DNA of 64,000 bases from Phocoena phocoena (GCF_963924675.1 NC_089232.1:47284522-47348521); one strand, 5' to 3'; shown: positions 48,930-61,336, counted from the first letter of the stretch. Program-made: numbers and translations. The notes: generated from the letters alone by a model not told the origin.

Positions 48930-49680
48930 TATTAACTCTGCAGCAGAGAGAAATAAAACGTGGAAAGTAGGATGAGAAGTTTTGGGAGGATGGAATGAAA
49001 TAATATCACAACGGAAAATGGAAGAAGTCAATGTGAGAAGAGAAAATTACTGACAACGTCTGGATTAAATACAGTGAAGAATTATCAGAATAATGTCACA
49101 AAAAGAATCCCCAAAAGGATAAGTCAAAATAAATGCATAACTAGATGCAACATAGTACGATTGTAAGGCATTTCAAAGGATATATTTTGAATTAGTGATA
49201 AAGATCTCTTTAAAAAGACACCCCAAAATAAACCATAAGGATAAATATGGGTAGTTTAACTACATTAAAATTAAAGATTTGTGTTTAACAAAGGTCCCCC
49301 TGAACCTGTGCACACCAACAACAGAAGACAAAGAAAACAGCAATAGTATATGGTCAAAACATGTGGATAACCAATAATAAAAAATAAGATTTAAAGATTA
49401 TATAAGATATGATAGAAATCAAAGAAAGGCAAATTATGTAATAAGATATTTCTTTGTACCATTAGGAGTCAGTTATTGGGTGGATGCATAAAGATATACA
49501 GAGAAGAACATTCCTGGATACTGCTGGCAAAGAACCCAGTGTTAGAGGCCATTAATGAAAGCAATCTGGTTTGACTGAAGAATATTGATTTTGTATATCC
49601 TATCATATACATATATATCCTATGATAACATTTGCTGGCATATTTACCAGTGAAAAAATTTTCACATATCAAAAAAGAAC
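48930..49680 (+). mobile_element. Probable ancient L1 ORF2 fragment
   Basis: A-rich plus strand. TTTAACTACATTAAAATTAA AGATTTGTGTTTAACAAAGG near 49255 resembles the ORF2 segment encoding 'YIKIKNFC.TKE', and AGAACATTCCTGGATACTGC TGGCAAAGAA near 49505 resembles the later HWWWE-proximal part. Heavily decayed, no open frame. Confidence 0.55.
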
Positions 49681-49920
49681 ATCAATATGTTGTTAATCTT
49701 GGTCTTATTTGTCTTCACAGGGAACTGGTGACAAGTCATGGTTCATGATTAGGGAAATGTATCTAATACATGTAGAACAATTATGGTCTGAATATACAGT
49801 GCATTAAGTTAGAACAGTGAAATGCAGCAAAATGAGCAAATCGTAAAAATTAATTTGAGTAAAAAGTAAAGAACAGAATGAAGTTCAGATAATGTCACTA
49901 TTAAAATTATGCACACACAT

Positions 49921-49966
49921 ACATTCACACACAAAAATTACATGCACACATTCACACACAAAAAAT
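49921..49966 (+). repeat. Imperfect 27-bp tandem duplication
   Basis: The unit starting ACATTCACACACAAAAA at 49921 is repeated at 49948 before diverging after 19 bases. Confidence 0.8.
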
Positions 49967-50199
49967 CCATACAAGCATGTATAAGGACCTGTATTAAGAC
50001 TTTATTAGAGAATATGGCTTTGAGAGAGAGAGAGAGAAAAGGCAGTTGGAATTGGATAGGAAGAGGGAAAGGTAAATGAAATAAAATAATGATAAAGCAT
50101 GAATTTAGAGCATAATGTTTTGCTGTGACCTGAAATTATAATTAATTCAATTCCGTATGCTTTGTATGTAAAGGAGGAAAAATCTTGCTCAATCTAATA

Positions 50200-52440
50200 G
50201 AATCCTGGAGAGAAGGGGGAAAATGATTTAAGGAAAGGATGATAAGTAGAATATGCAAAGTATATGGCATAGACTTCCACTTGTGAGCATAACAGAGTGA
50301 CCAACACTGGATGTACCTTCGGACCTAAAACAAAAAAGAAACCCACATGCTTGAAACAATGGTTTTGAGACAGTAGGCAGGGGACAGCATAAGAGAGTAA
50401 TTTCTGGGAGATGGGAAACAAAGGAGGTAAATTTTGAATTATCCCAGCTTACTGCTTTGAGAGAGTTTCCAGGATTCAGAATATGCAGCACAGGTCTAGG
50501 GGATCTAAACAAAGCATTTCATGTTTTCTGAATTGAGAAGAAAGAGCTCAGTATTCAGGGAGGCCAAGAATTTGCAGGAGAGAGTAACAGAGATGAGAAG
50601 GCCGGTGGTGGGGTAGGGGGAAGAGAGAGAAAGGTGACTGGAAAGATTGATTGATTTTAGATACTTGCATAGGAATCCTCTACGTCTTTAGCTGCATACT
50701 GATAGGCACATGTGTATGAGGAAACTACCTGAGTCTGGTAAAAAAAAAATCAGCAGAAAGGAGAATGCAGAACATGAATAGGGGTCCACAATACTGGAAA
50801 TATTCACGATTCAACAACCAAATGCGGTAAACTTGAAATCACGAGGTACTGGGTTCAGTACTAAGTAAGGTATTGTTTCATTGTGGGGACAGATTAGCCA
50901 TGGACTAAAGGCTACCTTGGTCATACCTAACCAAACATAAAGGTGAGATGGAGGAGGCAAAATATGTTTTCAAGGAATTTAGCATCCTCCCAGAACAAAA
51001 CTCAAAAATATTTAAAGAAACACACACAAAAGAAAACAGCACCTAAACGTTTAAAGTCACAATGTTTTGGATTTAATAAACAATTACTGAACATTCAAAA
51101 AAACAGGTAAATACAATCCATAATGTGGGGGGAAAAAATCAATCAATAGAACTGTACCCCAGTATTACACAGATGACAGAATTAGTAGAATAATACACTA
51201 AACAGGTCTTCTAAGTAATACTTCATATTTTCACAAATAAAGAGGAAAGCATAAATATGTGAAGGAAAGACAGGGAAGATATATTTTAAAAGACCTAAGT
51301 CAAACTTCTAGAGATCAAGAACACAAGTTCTGTGATTAGAAAATGAAACAAAAATGATTTCTAAGAGGAAATAAATTGCAAATTAGATACCACAGGAGAT
51401 AAGACTAGTAAACCTGAAGATACAGGAAAAGAAACTACACCAAAAGAAAAGAAAAACAGTTAACATAGCATCAGTGAACTATAGAAAACTTCAGATAACC
51501 CAATGTATATGTAACTGGAGTCTTCAAAGGAAGGTGGTGGTAGAAAATATATTTGAAGAAATAATGGCTGAAAATGTTCCAAATAAGTTGAAAGTTATAA
51601 TTTCACAATACAAGCTAAAATAACTTCTAACATATGAAAGATGAAGTAAATTACATCATGATAACATCATAATAAAAATTGTTAAAACCAATTATGAAGA
51701 GAGATCTTGAAAAGCAGAATGATAAAAGAGACATTATAAAAGAGGGTTAAAGATAAGAATGACCAAAGATGTTTCATCAGAAAGAACAGTGAATAGACTG
51801 TTTAAAGTGTCAAAGACAAAAACTATCAACCTAAAGTTCTACGACCAGGAAAAATGACTTTGAAGAACAGGGTGAAAAAAATACATTTCAAACATATAAA
51901 AGCTGAATGAATTAACTGCTAGCACACCTACTCTATAAGAAATGTAGCCAAGAGGAAAATGATACCAAAAAGAAACCTGTAACTACACAAAGGAATGAAT
52001 ATCACCAGAAATGAATATATATATGAATATATAAGCCTTATTTTTGATATTTAAATGATAACAAGAAAAATATGCCTTATAAACTTTGTAACATCAATAG
52101 AAGTAAAATATGTACATATAAATGGTTTAAAACTCCAGTCAAAACAATATATTGTCAGAGGCTTCCCTGGTGGCGCAGTGGTTGAGAGTACGCCTGCTGA
52201 TGCAGGGGACACGGGTTCGTGCCCCAGTCCGGGAAGATCCCACATGCTGCGGAGTGGCTGGGCCCGTGAGCCATGGCCACTAAGCCTGCATGTCCGGAGC
52301 CTGTGCTCCGCAATGAGAGAGGCCACAACAGTGAGAGGCCCGCGTACCGGAAAAAAACAAAACAATATATTGTCAGATTGAAAGTACGACCAACCAGACT
52401 ATATGCTTTCTAAAAGAAACACAGTTGAAAATAAAGTAAC
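50200..52440 (+). mobile_element. Ancient L1 fragment reaching the start of ORF2, split by a SINE
   Basis: A-rich sense strand with landmarks of ancient L1 upstream of ORF2: GAAGAAATAATGGCTGAAAA near 51558, TGTTTCATCAGAAAGAACAG near 51770, CAACCTAAAGTTCTACGACC near 51829, GGAAAATGATACCAAAAAGA near 51954. Then comes an ORF2 start-like segment (reading HINGLKLQSKQ near 52115) that resumes after the SINE (TNQTICFLKETQ near 52390), matching the ORF2 endonuclease N-terminus. Left boundary is approximate. Confidence 0.72.
52140..52377 (+). mobile_element. CHR-type SINE with perfect 20-bp TSD, inserted in L1
   Basis: Body about 52160-52357 with GGCTTCCCTGGTGGCGCAG head (A-box TGGCGCAGTGG), B-box GGGTTCGTGCCCC and a short AAAAAAAC tail. 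Exact 20-bp TSDs CAAAACAATATATTGTCAGA at 52140-52159 and 52358-52377 split the endonuclease-coding start of the ancient L1. Confidence 0.96.
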
Positions 52441-52659
52441 TCTTAGGAGTAATAATATATCTAGGGCTGGAACATGGTTATGATTAATTTAACACTTTTA
52501 TTGACTTTATATGACTCCTTTCCATACAGTGAGCTAAATTTTATGGATTTGAGCTATCAAATAATGTACCAAGTGAGGTTCCTAAAGTAAATCTTCTTGG
52601 CTTAATATCTCTCCAGAACTAATTGTTAGCCCTGTCCCCTGTGGATATTACTTAATCCA

Positions 52660-52760
52660 CAAGTCTCAACTTTATCAACTATAAAATAATAATGATAATA
52701 ATTATTTCAGATGATTGTGGTGATAAATTATATAAACTGTTTGTCTTTAGGTATTAAATA
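52660..52760 (+). mobile_element. Possible MIR fragment
   Basis: AAGTCTCAACTTTATCAACT ATAAAATAATAATGATAATA with a following GATTGTGGTGATAAATTATA resembles the MIR 3' half. Short and AT-degraded. Confidence 0.5.
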
Positions 52761-53095
52761 ATTATCATGAGGTTATAAAAAATTTGTTTCTTATGGAAAA
52801 TGACCTTGTGTTAAGGAAACTTCAGTAATATTTATAGAGAAATTAAAGACATTCAAATAGTAATATTTCTTTATTAGAAAACAAAACTCACATAAAATAC
52901 AGAGAATTATTTTTAATCTGCACTGGTTTAAATCTCTGATGCACTAGAAGCCCACTACATAATCAATGAAGACAGAGCTATGAGGTTTAATTTTTGGATG
53001 TTTGTAGAAGTTGCCCTCACTTTTTATTTTCCTCATTTCATTCTATTTTTAAGTAGAACAAAATGAAGCAAAATCAGCATTCTAATCTTTTACTT
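52761..53095. other. No feature recognised
   Basis: AT-rich spacer; nothing classifiable. Confidence 0.45.
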
Positions 53096-53470
53096 TGTTA
53101 TCACTGAATGTTTGTCTTCCCACCCATTCACGTTTAAGCCCTAACCCCTCGTGTGACTATATTTCTAGTTGAGACCCCTAAGGAAGTAAATGAGGTTAAA
53201 TTAGATCATAAGGGTAGGGTCGTGATCTGATAAGAATACTGTTCTTATAAAAAGAGACACTGGAGAGCTTGCTCTCTCTATTTCTTTCCATGCACATTCA
53301 CTCAGGTTAGACCATGTAAGGACACAGCAAGAAGGTGGCCATCTGAAAGCCAGGAAGAGAGCTCTCACAAGAAACAAAATTGGCCAGAACTTTGATTTTG
53401 TGCTTTAAGCCTCCAGAACTATGAGAAACTAAATATCTGTTTCTTAAGTCACTTAATCTATGGTACTATC
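53096..53470 (+). mobile_element. MaLR-type (MLT1/MST-like) solo LTR
   Basis: Starts TGTTATCACTGAATGTTTGT, then TTTAAGCCCTAACCCCTCGT, a GACCCCTAAGGAAGTAAATG block, TTAGATCATAAGGGTAGGGT, CTTATAAAAAGAGACACTGG, ACCATGTAAGGACACAGCAA GAAGGTGGCC, and CCTCCAGAACTATGAGAAAC TAAATATCTG. The block order is that of MaLR LTRs. The terminal 3' bases have decayed, so the right end is approximate. Confidence 0.9.
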
Positions 53471-54059
53471 CATTTTCTTGATTAATTATCAGGAATAATA
53501 TTGGAGCTGTTTTCAGAAAAATCAGCATTATTGATGCCAATTATTTTCTATGTTCTATTGCATTTATATTTTGTTATAGGAAATAATATGCAAATTGCAG
53601 ATCAAAATACATTTTGCTCTAGGGCTCATTTTTTTCTCTATATATGAACCAAAAAAAAAAAATAGGATACTAATAAACCCAGATAATCCTCTATTGGTTT
53701 TAATAGTGTCTACCTCCTGAAGGACTTTAAAATCTAAGATCAGATCTAAATGCTATGAGAATAAAATCAGTGAGAAACCAAGGCATGCAAGTTGAGAGGA
53801 GATATGTGACTTAGACACTTAAGACTTGCTGTGTAAAGGAAGAAACTCAAGCAGAACAAGTCTGTGGTGCTCATATGATCATATTAGGGGATATACATTG
53901 TTTCTGAAAGAAACATAAAACACTGGGTGTTCATCCACAAATTTAGAATACTGATTTATGCACTTGCCTTTTAAATCATAAGGATAAAAGAAAGAGTTGC
54001 AAACAAAAAGTACATCAATACTTTCATATTTACTTATGTAATTACTTTTACTGGTTTCT
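53471..54059. other. No gene recognised
   Basis: Mixed sequence with an A-run near 53650. Nothing classifiable. Confidence 0.45.
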
Positions 54060-55970
54060 TTTGTTTGTGTGGATTCAGATTACTGCCTAATTTCCTTTAT
54101 TTCAGCTTGATGGGCTCCCTCTAACATTTCTTATAGGGCAGGTCTAATAGTGAGAAACTATCATAGCTTTTATTTTATTTAAATGTCTTAATTTATGCTT
54201 CAGTTTTGAAGGAGAGTTTTTCCAGATATAGAATTCTTGGCTAAGAGTTTTGTTTGTCTTAGAGCACTTAGAATGTATCCTTCTACTGCCTTCTGCACTT
54301 ACAGTTTCTGATGAGAAGTTAGCAGCTGTTCTTAATGAGAATCTCGTATTTGACAAGTTGGTTCTTAGTACCTTTAAGATTCTCTGTCTTTGTTTTTCAG
54401 CAGTGTCATTATAATGTATCTGGTGTGGATCTCTGAGTTTATCCTACTTGGAACTTACTGAGAGTTTTGAATGTATAAATTTATGTTTTTTTGATCAAAT
54501 ATAGGTTGTTTTTGGCCATTATTATATAAATATTCTTTCTGCTCTTTTCTTTCTCTCCTAACCTACTGGGACTCCCATTATGTTTGTGTTGGTACACTTG
54601 ATGGTGTCCCATAAGATTCTTAAGCATTGTTTATTTTGCTTCATTCTTGTTTATTTCTATTATCAGATCAAATATCAATTGACCTTTCTTTCAGGTTGTT
54701 TTATTCCTTCTTTTGCCTGCTCAAACCTGCTACTGAAAACCCTATGGTGATTTTATTTTTTTCATTTTACTTGTTGCAGTTTTTACTTCCAGAATTTTGG
54801 TTTCGTTCCTTTTTGTAACTTCTGCCTCTTTATTGATTTTCTCTATTTGATGAGATAGTTTTCTTATTGTTTCCTTTGGTTCTTTGCATATGTTTTCCTT
54901 CAGCTTTTGAGCATACTTAAAACAATTGATTTAAAGTCTCAGTCTAGTAAGTACAATATTTGTGTTTCCTCAGAACAATTTTTACTAATTGCTTCTATTT
55001 TCTTGTGTATAAATCATGCTTCATTGTTTCTTTGCATTTTTCATAAGTTTTGTTGAAAACTGGACATTTTGAAAACTATAAGAAAATTGGGTAAAAAGAT
55101 TCTCCCTCATCTCCAGGATTTGTTTAGTAACTTTATTGAACTAATTTTGTAATGTCTGTTTTCTTTGTTATGTGTGGCCACTCAAGTCTTTGTTCCTTTA
55201 GCTTAGTGTTCAGTTAGGGGTTGGGCATAGATTTCCTTAAGTACCTGCGTCCAAAAAATATGTTCAAGTCTTTGAAAACATTCTCTGGGACATGCCTTCT
55301 ACACACAGTTGGACAGTTTAGAACTATGTATTCACTTCCACTTTCTATTTGCACAAATTCTAAGTGTGAGCTATAGGTAAGAGCTTAGGGCATTTTCAGG
55401 TCTTTCTTGAACATGTGCATACATACATGTGCTCATTAATTTCTAGTTTCCAAGGGATATGTTTGAGCTTTTCAGAACTCATTTCCAAAGGCTAACACAT
55501 TTGCCTGTGAGTGTTTTAGACAAATGCCTCCCGAGTATCTGCCTCATCATTGGAAGTGTTCTGAGATAGGCCAAGACAAGCCCTTTGGACATCTTCCATG
55601 AAGCCAACATATAGGTCAAAACACACAAGCACGATTCTTTGCAAATGAGGTTCATTCGGCAACTTTAGGTACTGGTACCTGTACCAGAAATGTGGTTATC
55701 TTCAAAGCAATCACTGAGCTGGGAAGAGGGATGGGGCCAGTGTAGGTTAAATACCACAAAACTCTTTATTCTTACTGAAAATCAGCCAGTTTTTTTTTTT
55801 CATCCAGTTTTTCTTGATTATGCATTCCTATGGTTGTAAGATTTTCCTTAGTTTCTAGAATTCCAGAAAAGTTGATCCCAACAGTTTTTGCCAGTTTATT
55901 TGTTATCTATGGAGTGAGAGATTTTTTGGAATTCCTTATTCTGCCAGTTTCACTGATACCCAGAGTCAGA
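54060..55970 (-). mobile_element. Ancient L1 fragment (region upstream of ORF2), opposite to the 50-52 kb copy
   Basis: Complement-strand landmarks: ATTTCTTATAGGGCAGGTCT, AGATATAGAATTCTTGGCTA, TTTCTGATGAGAAGTTAGCA, GTGTGGATCTCTGAGTTTAT CCTACTTGG, ACTTGATGGTGTCCCATAAG, TGTTGAAAACTGGACATTTT. The part at 54200-54540 is the reverse-complement counterpart of 51550-51900. No open frame survives. Confidence 0.82.
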
Positions 55971-56512
55971 ACATTTTAAAATGTAGAAGTAGTTGGGATT
56001 ATCTACTGAATCTATTTTTTAAGTAAAGAAACCGAAATCAGAAATTCAGAGTCTAAGTAAGTATGCTTTGGCATCAGTACGCAAAATGTTTCAAAGATGT
56101 ATCTGAACATAGCACATATTCCAATACATATTTAATATTATTAAAACATGACTTGCTTGCTGGAAGCTGAACTTCAATATGTTCTTAATATTTCTTCACC
56201 TCAACCCTGTCCCCATGTTTCCCATTTCTGTTATAACATGAGGCTGAAAACGTTGGCATCAGTTTTGCATTCTCTCTATATTTTCTAGTTCACAGATTGT
56301 CAGTAAATTCTCAGGACCCCATTTCTAAATACCAACATCCTGCCTTAGATTTTTATTCTCTGGAAAAATTTACTGTAGAAGCTTCCTAGCTAAAGATTCT
56401 TCCTCCAAACTCTTCTCCACCTAAGGCTCCAAAAGTAAAATTTTCTCTTTTAACTTACTGTCATATTACCCAAACAAAATAGGCAACAAAATAAAATTAT
56501 TTGTTGTTTTTG
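55971..56512. other. No feature recognised
   Basis: Mixed sequence without gene or named repeat. Confidence 0.45.
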
Positions 56513-56770
56513 AAATATTGTGTATGGGGCTTCCCTGGTGGCGCAGTGGTTGAGAGTCTGCCTGCCGATGCAGGGGACATGGGTTCGTGCCCCGGTCTGG
56601 GAAGATCCCACATGCCGCAGAGCGGCTAGGCCCGTGAGCCATGGCCGCTGAGCCTGCGTGTCCGGAGCCTGCGCGTCCAGAGTCTGTGCTCCGCAATGGG
56701 AGAGGCCACAACAGTGAGAGGCCCGTGTACAGCAAATAAATAAATAAAATAAAATAAAATATTGTGTATG
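56513..56770 (+). mobile_element. CHR-type SINE with 14-bp TSD and internal duplication
   Basis: Body 56527-56756 with full head and AAATAAATAAATAAAATAAA tail. TSDs AAATATTGTGTATG at 56513-56526 and 56757-56770. A 15-bp unit, GCCTGCGTGTCCGGA at 56652-56666, is repeated in tandem as GCCTGCGCGTCCAGA at 56667-56681; the sister copies have one unit. Confidence 0.96.
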
Positions 56771-56921
56771 CTTGTATGTCTACCTCATGTGCAGTCTTCA
56801 CTAATAAAATCTAAAATATTTCTATCATTCATTTAATTACAAATACCACTTCTTTAGATGAGTTTTAACTGTTACACAAGACCTTTTTACCTGTACACTG
56901 AATATTTTTACTAACAATATT

Positions 56922-57056
56922 TGGGAATTTCCTAGTGGTCCAGTGCTTAAGACTTAGTGCTTTCACTGCCACGGGCCCGGGTTCCATCCCTGGTCGGGAA
57001 ACTAAGATCCCCCAAACCACTCAGTGTGGGAAAACAAAACAAAACAAAACAAAAAA
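56922..57056 (+). mobile_element. Short tRNA-derived SINE (different subfamily)
   Basis: GGGAATTTCCTAGTGGTCCA GTGCTTAAGAC head, B-box GGGTTCCATCCCTGGTCGGG, AACTAAGATCCCCCAAACC, and an (AAAAC)n tail. About 135 bases, close to the tRNA-related unit alone. A TSD was not clear. It lies 150 bases from the preceding CHR SINE. Confidence 0.88.
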
Positions 57057-57079
57057 CTTAATCCTAGACACACATTTCA

Positions 57080-57185
57080 CTTCCCTGAAAAGCAGAAATT
57101 TGTCTTTTCATCTTTGTATCTATGCATTAACTTTCTAAGTGTTTTGCATAAATTTGCCACTCAGCAACTATCTGTTGAATTGAAT
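57080..57185 (+). mobile_element. Possible L2 3' end
   Basis: GTCTTTTCATCTTTGTATCT, ACTTTCTAAGTGTTTTGCAT and AACTATCTGTTGAATTGAAT resemble the L2 3' terminus. Confidence 0.55.
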
Positions 57186-58079
57186 TAAAGCTCTAATGTA
57201 AATTGCTTATCAAAAGTTGGCAACAGGTCGTCATTAAATAGATCATGTTTCATATATGTACAGACCATATGTTCTTATAATCATGAATATCCCTAACTAT
57301 TGCTATCTTGTTACAAAAAAGAGGCAATTGACAGTTATTTTAGGGAAGTGTTAAATAAATACTTTGAAATGCCAAAGCAACTCCCCAATGATCAACCATC
57401 CAAAATAAGATGGAAAATATAGCAATTGCTCTTTTTACTTTTTTCAAAATGGAACCTGTTTATAGATCAACTGACTGTGATTTCATGGAAATCTACATAA
57501 GCATTTGCATCCCTTGAGACTAAAATATGGCTCCTTTTTAAAAGATCATTAAAAAGAACTTATATTGTAATTGAATTTTTATTTACTCTGAGATCAAGGT
57601 TATTTTGTCATTTTTTTCCCCTGTCTTCCAAATCATAGTAAACAGATATTTATCTCCTCGCTTTTAAGTAAATGGTTTTAAGTGGGCTGTGAGGAAATAT
57701 TTTCCTTCAGATTCCTTGACCGAATTTTTGTTAGGCTATGAGCCAAGCCATTCTTACCTCTTTAATATTCTTGGTAATTAATCCACACAGTGCTATTATA
57801 GTTCATTCTGCTCTACCTTTGGAGTAAGCAACAGACACTAGTTAATTACCTACAATTTTATTTGTCAGATTTCATCACTAATAAAAAAACGTATTACTAG
57901 TCTTGGAGGGTGGGTAATTTTTAAAGGGCTCTCCATCTAGTGTTCTTATTGTGCTTGCCTAGGTATGACTCATAACTTCTGTGATCCTCTCTGCACTGAA
58001 TAGAAAACTCAGTCTCTAGTGACAGCTTCGTCATGTCCTGACTGTACCATGTCATCCTAACTTTTATCATCACCCTTTG
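57186..58079. other. Apparently single-copy, AT-rich sequence
   Basis: No repeat recognised over roughly 57440-58070. Contains TAATTAATCC and GTTAATTACC motifs of homeodomain-binding type at about 57774 and 57841. No coding evidence. Confidence 0.45.
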
Positions 58080-58260
58080 AACTTTCTCTAGAGCTTTTTA
58101 GCTGTTATGCTAATCATTTGATTCTCAGAATACCTAATGAGGCAGATGAAATAAATATGACCATCCCCTTTTACATATGATAACACTTAAACCCATAAAG
58201 ATTAAATGAATTATTTAAGTTTACTGGCAGAAACTAATTCTCTTGACTACTAGCTCTTAT
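58080..58260 (-). mobile_element. MIR SINE, reverse orientation
   Basis: Complement-MIR blocks: TTGATTCTCAGAATACCTAA TGAGGCAG, CCATCCCCTTTTACATATGA, AGTTTACTGGCAGAAACTAA TTCTCTTGACTA. Confidence 0.65.
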
Positions 58261-60021
58261 CTATTTCTGTAATGATTTGCTGCAGTCCTTGGCTTATTAT
58301 AATCTTCTGGAAAATAATGGTATTGTGTCTTGTATGTAGTTGTTTCTGTATGCTATCTCAAAGGGATGTTGGAAAACAAATGATATCATATGAGCAATTT
58401 TGAGGCCCACAAAAGAAGATAAATTCATTTAAGCTTGTTTATTTTCTATGTCATGTATCTTTTTTTCCCCTTAGGGCTAGAATCATTGTACTAAGATATT
58501 ACTAATTATGTGTACTACTCTTTTTATCACCATATTTAAATGGACCATTCAGTTGATCACATGTCCATCAAAAATAACACCAAGAATATTGAAAAATTAG
58601 TGATAAAGTTATAGTATGATCTGTATGGGCCAATATTCCTTTCTTATCCCCTGTTAACCAACTTCTAATGAACTACAAATAAATTATTTATTTTTAACTT
58701 CAAGTTAAGGTATATTCCAAGCTATGAAAGGAACAAAAGTTATATGTGGTTTTCAAATTACTCAATTTGTAACAATTTTGATCTGATTTCCTGACATCTT
58801 GGCCTACCTAAAAACACACTAACTGGTAAATATAAGTAAATATATGTTTTAAAGACTTTTATGACATGACATTTTCATTCTAGAATCCTGTTAGTTTTAA
58901 AGAATAACTGTAAAAACTATATATATGGACACATAATCCAAATAATGATAAATTCTGAGAAGTTTATCATTTTGCCACACATCTCAGAACTTAGTATAAA
59001 CAAAGTTCTATTGTGAACCACATATTGGTATATAGGGAACCTTGCCTTACTTTTATATCACATAAACAGCTTCCTACCCATAGGAATAACCTTGTTAGAA
59101 GCTGCAGCCAGAGAGAAATTAAAGGAAGGAGGTGCTTTCAAGTATCAAAGAGCAAATAGCTGGGTATAATTTTTAATCTCATAGATCTTTACTCTCTCAT
59201 GCAGAGCTTAACAAATTAGAATTAACTTTTTAGATATATTTTGTCAGATAAACTTCAACTCAGGTGATGATGTGACAGATTGGAATTTAGTATTACTGCT
59301 ATATTTTTAAAACTTTCTCATCACCTTTTCACTGTGTTGAAATGCTCTTGATCCATACTTTTTTCTCTTTATGGGAATTTGATGGTGTAGTCAATAGCAG
59401 TATCCTCACCAATTGTTCCTTCATGGGGAGAGACAGCTATGTTCACTTACAAGTAGTACATGAGGAGCTTAATTCAAACAGATGCAATCTAATTAAGACA
59501 TTATAAGGTGTCTTCCCCTCTGTACAGACATACACATCACAAAGCTTAGTACTAGAAACAAAGTTCTAAGTTGATTACAGGGTTTTTGCATACTTATCTT
59601 TATTCACAAGTCAATAAATTTATGAATGACAAAGATATTTCTTTATTACAGATTTTAAAAATAAAGAATTCATGACTTGCTCCCCATAGAAATTCTTTTG
59701 CTTCTCCAGGTCTTTATTTAAGCCAAAATTCTGTCCTCTTTATCGGGATAATTTTCTGTTGGGGACAGCAAGGTTATCACACATTGCTTATCATTATGCA
59801 TGATCCCCAGACACCATTGCCATCATTATCTGTTTGCCTAAGGCAGAACTTCTGAATGCTGACCCGTTGACCTTCCAGGAAACGCATCTCTTTCACTAAA
59901 ACATACATGTGATGCTTACGTCTAGATGATCCTTGTGGCTTGACTGTCTACCTAGTTGTGAGATATTTATCACTGACTACAGCCCCTCTTTCACTTATTT
60001 GTTCTCTGCTCTGTATTACAG
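58261..60021. other. No gene recognised
   Basis: Mixed AT-rich sequence with no classifiable repeats. A pyrimidine-rich stretch at 59979-60019 leads to the exon-like segment. Confidence 0.45.
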
Positions 60022-60089
60022 GTACTGGAAGACTGCAGACTGCATTCCCAAATCCATTGCCAGCTGGTCTAACTATGGGATTTATTAAG
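60022..60089 (+). other. Exon-like segment (weak candidate)
   Basis: 68 bases between a good acceptor (pyrimidine-rich 59979-60019, then ACAG at 60018-60021) and a consensus donor AAG|GTAAGA at 60087-60095. One frame only is open, entering after one codon base and ending on a whole codon, and reads TGRLQTAFPNPLPAGLTMGF with two further residues. I do not recognise the protein. The core GACTGCAGACTGCATTCCCA also reminds me of an interspersed repeat, which would make the splice signals coincidental. Confidence 0.2.
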
Positions 60090-61336
60090 GTAAGACACGT
60101 CCAAAACAAAAATAATAATAATCTATTTTTTTTCCTTAGGCAGCAGTTTCATTTCAGGATTCAAACACTTGCTGCTCAGCACCACTCCAGTAGTTTTAGC
60201 ACTGGCCATGCAACTTCAGTTACTCTGTAGTTAGTTCAGATTTGTTGGTTCTAGTCCAAGGGTTGGAATGACCTCCTTGTCCCTAAATTTCATTTCTCCT
60301 CTCACATGTTCTTCAAGAACCACCCTCTCTTCACTCATGACATATTTGTAGCCAGTTCCCTGCACTAAATCCTTCTCTGTTTGGAATATCTATAAATCTT
60401 TCTATTTTCTCAAGTTGACTCTGATATTGCACTTACTATAGGAAATAGTCCCAGGAAATTGATCTTTAAAGGTTGCAGTCTGGGGTGGGTTTTCTGACTT
60501 GTCTAGGCTTGAAAGTGATAATAACATCATTGCCAGAGGAAAATGGGGTAATGTAAATGTATGCGGTAACTGAAGTTATTTAATTCATTACTTATTTTTG
60601 TTTGGGATGGAGTGCCAATTTAAGACAAGACTTTGAAACACTGGATGTTTGCTACAATTGACTTTTTTGGTGAGAAAAAAGATACAGGCTTGCTAGCAAT
60701 TTCTAGCAATGTAAGTTTAGGGGGAAAAAGGACAAGCACAGGCTTCAAAATTTCAGCACAAGTTACAGAATAAAAACCACTAACTTTCCATGATTATGCT
60801 ACAAGCATATCTTATCTCATTATAAGAATGTTGCATCTAAAATCCAAACCCCAAATTTGACTTTGCATGAGGGAAAATTAAAATGTAAGTTGATTCATGA
60901 ACTTATTGCTCTTATTGAAAATTGGGAAATTGATGGTAAAGAAATGGGACCCTGAGAATTGTAATGAGGGCTTGTGTGAAGACTCAAATAAATCACAGAA
61001 GCTTGAACACCCAAATTTCCCTTGAGCCTCCACAGGTCCTTCCCTGTGTGAGGAGACTGGCCTTCCTTTGTTTGAAGAACCTATAATGACATCAGCTGTA
61101 GATTCACCTTTCAAAGGGATACACATTAGCATTAGTTTACCACCACCACCCCCCCACCGCCTTTACTACCTCTCATTGAACCAGGCTCAAAATTAAGGTA
61201 ATATCCCATTATGTTTGGTCTAAGGAGACAAATGTAGAGTCAGAACCAGGAAGAGATAACTCATACCCCTAAATATTTTTAATTGCTATTTTATTTCAGC
61301 AAAAAGCTGGCAAATATATTAAGTGAATTTCTAGGG
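60090..61336. other. No gene recognised
   Basis: Mixed sequence with a C-rich CCACCACC patch at about 61140-61162. The 96-residue open frame extending past the exon-like segment is not otherwise supported. Confidence 0.45.
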
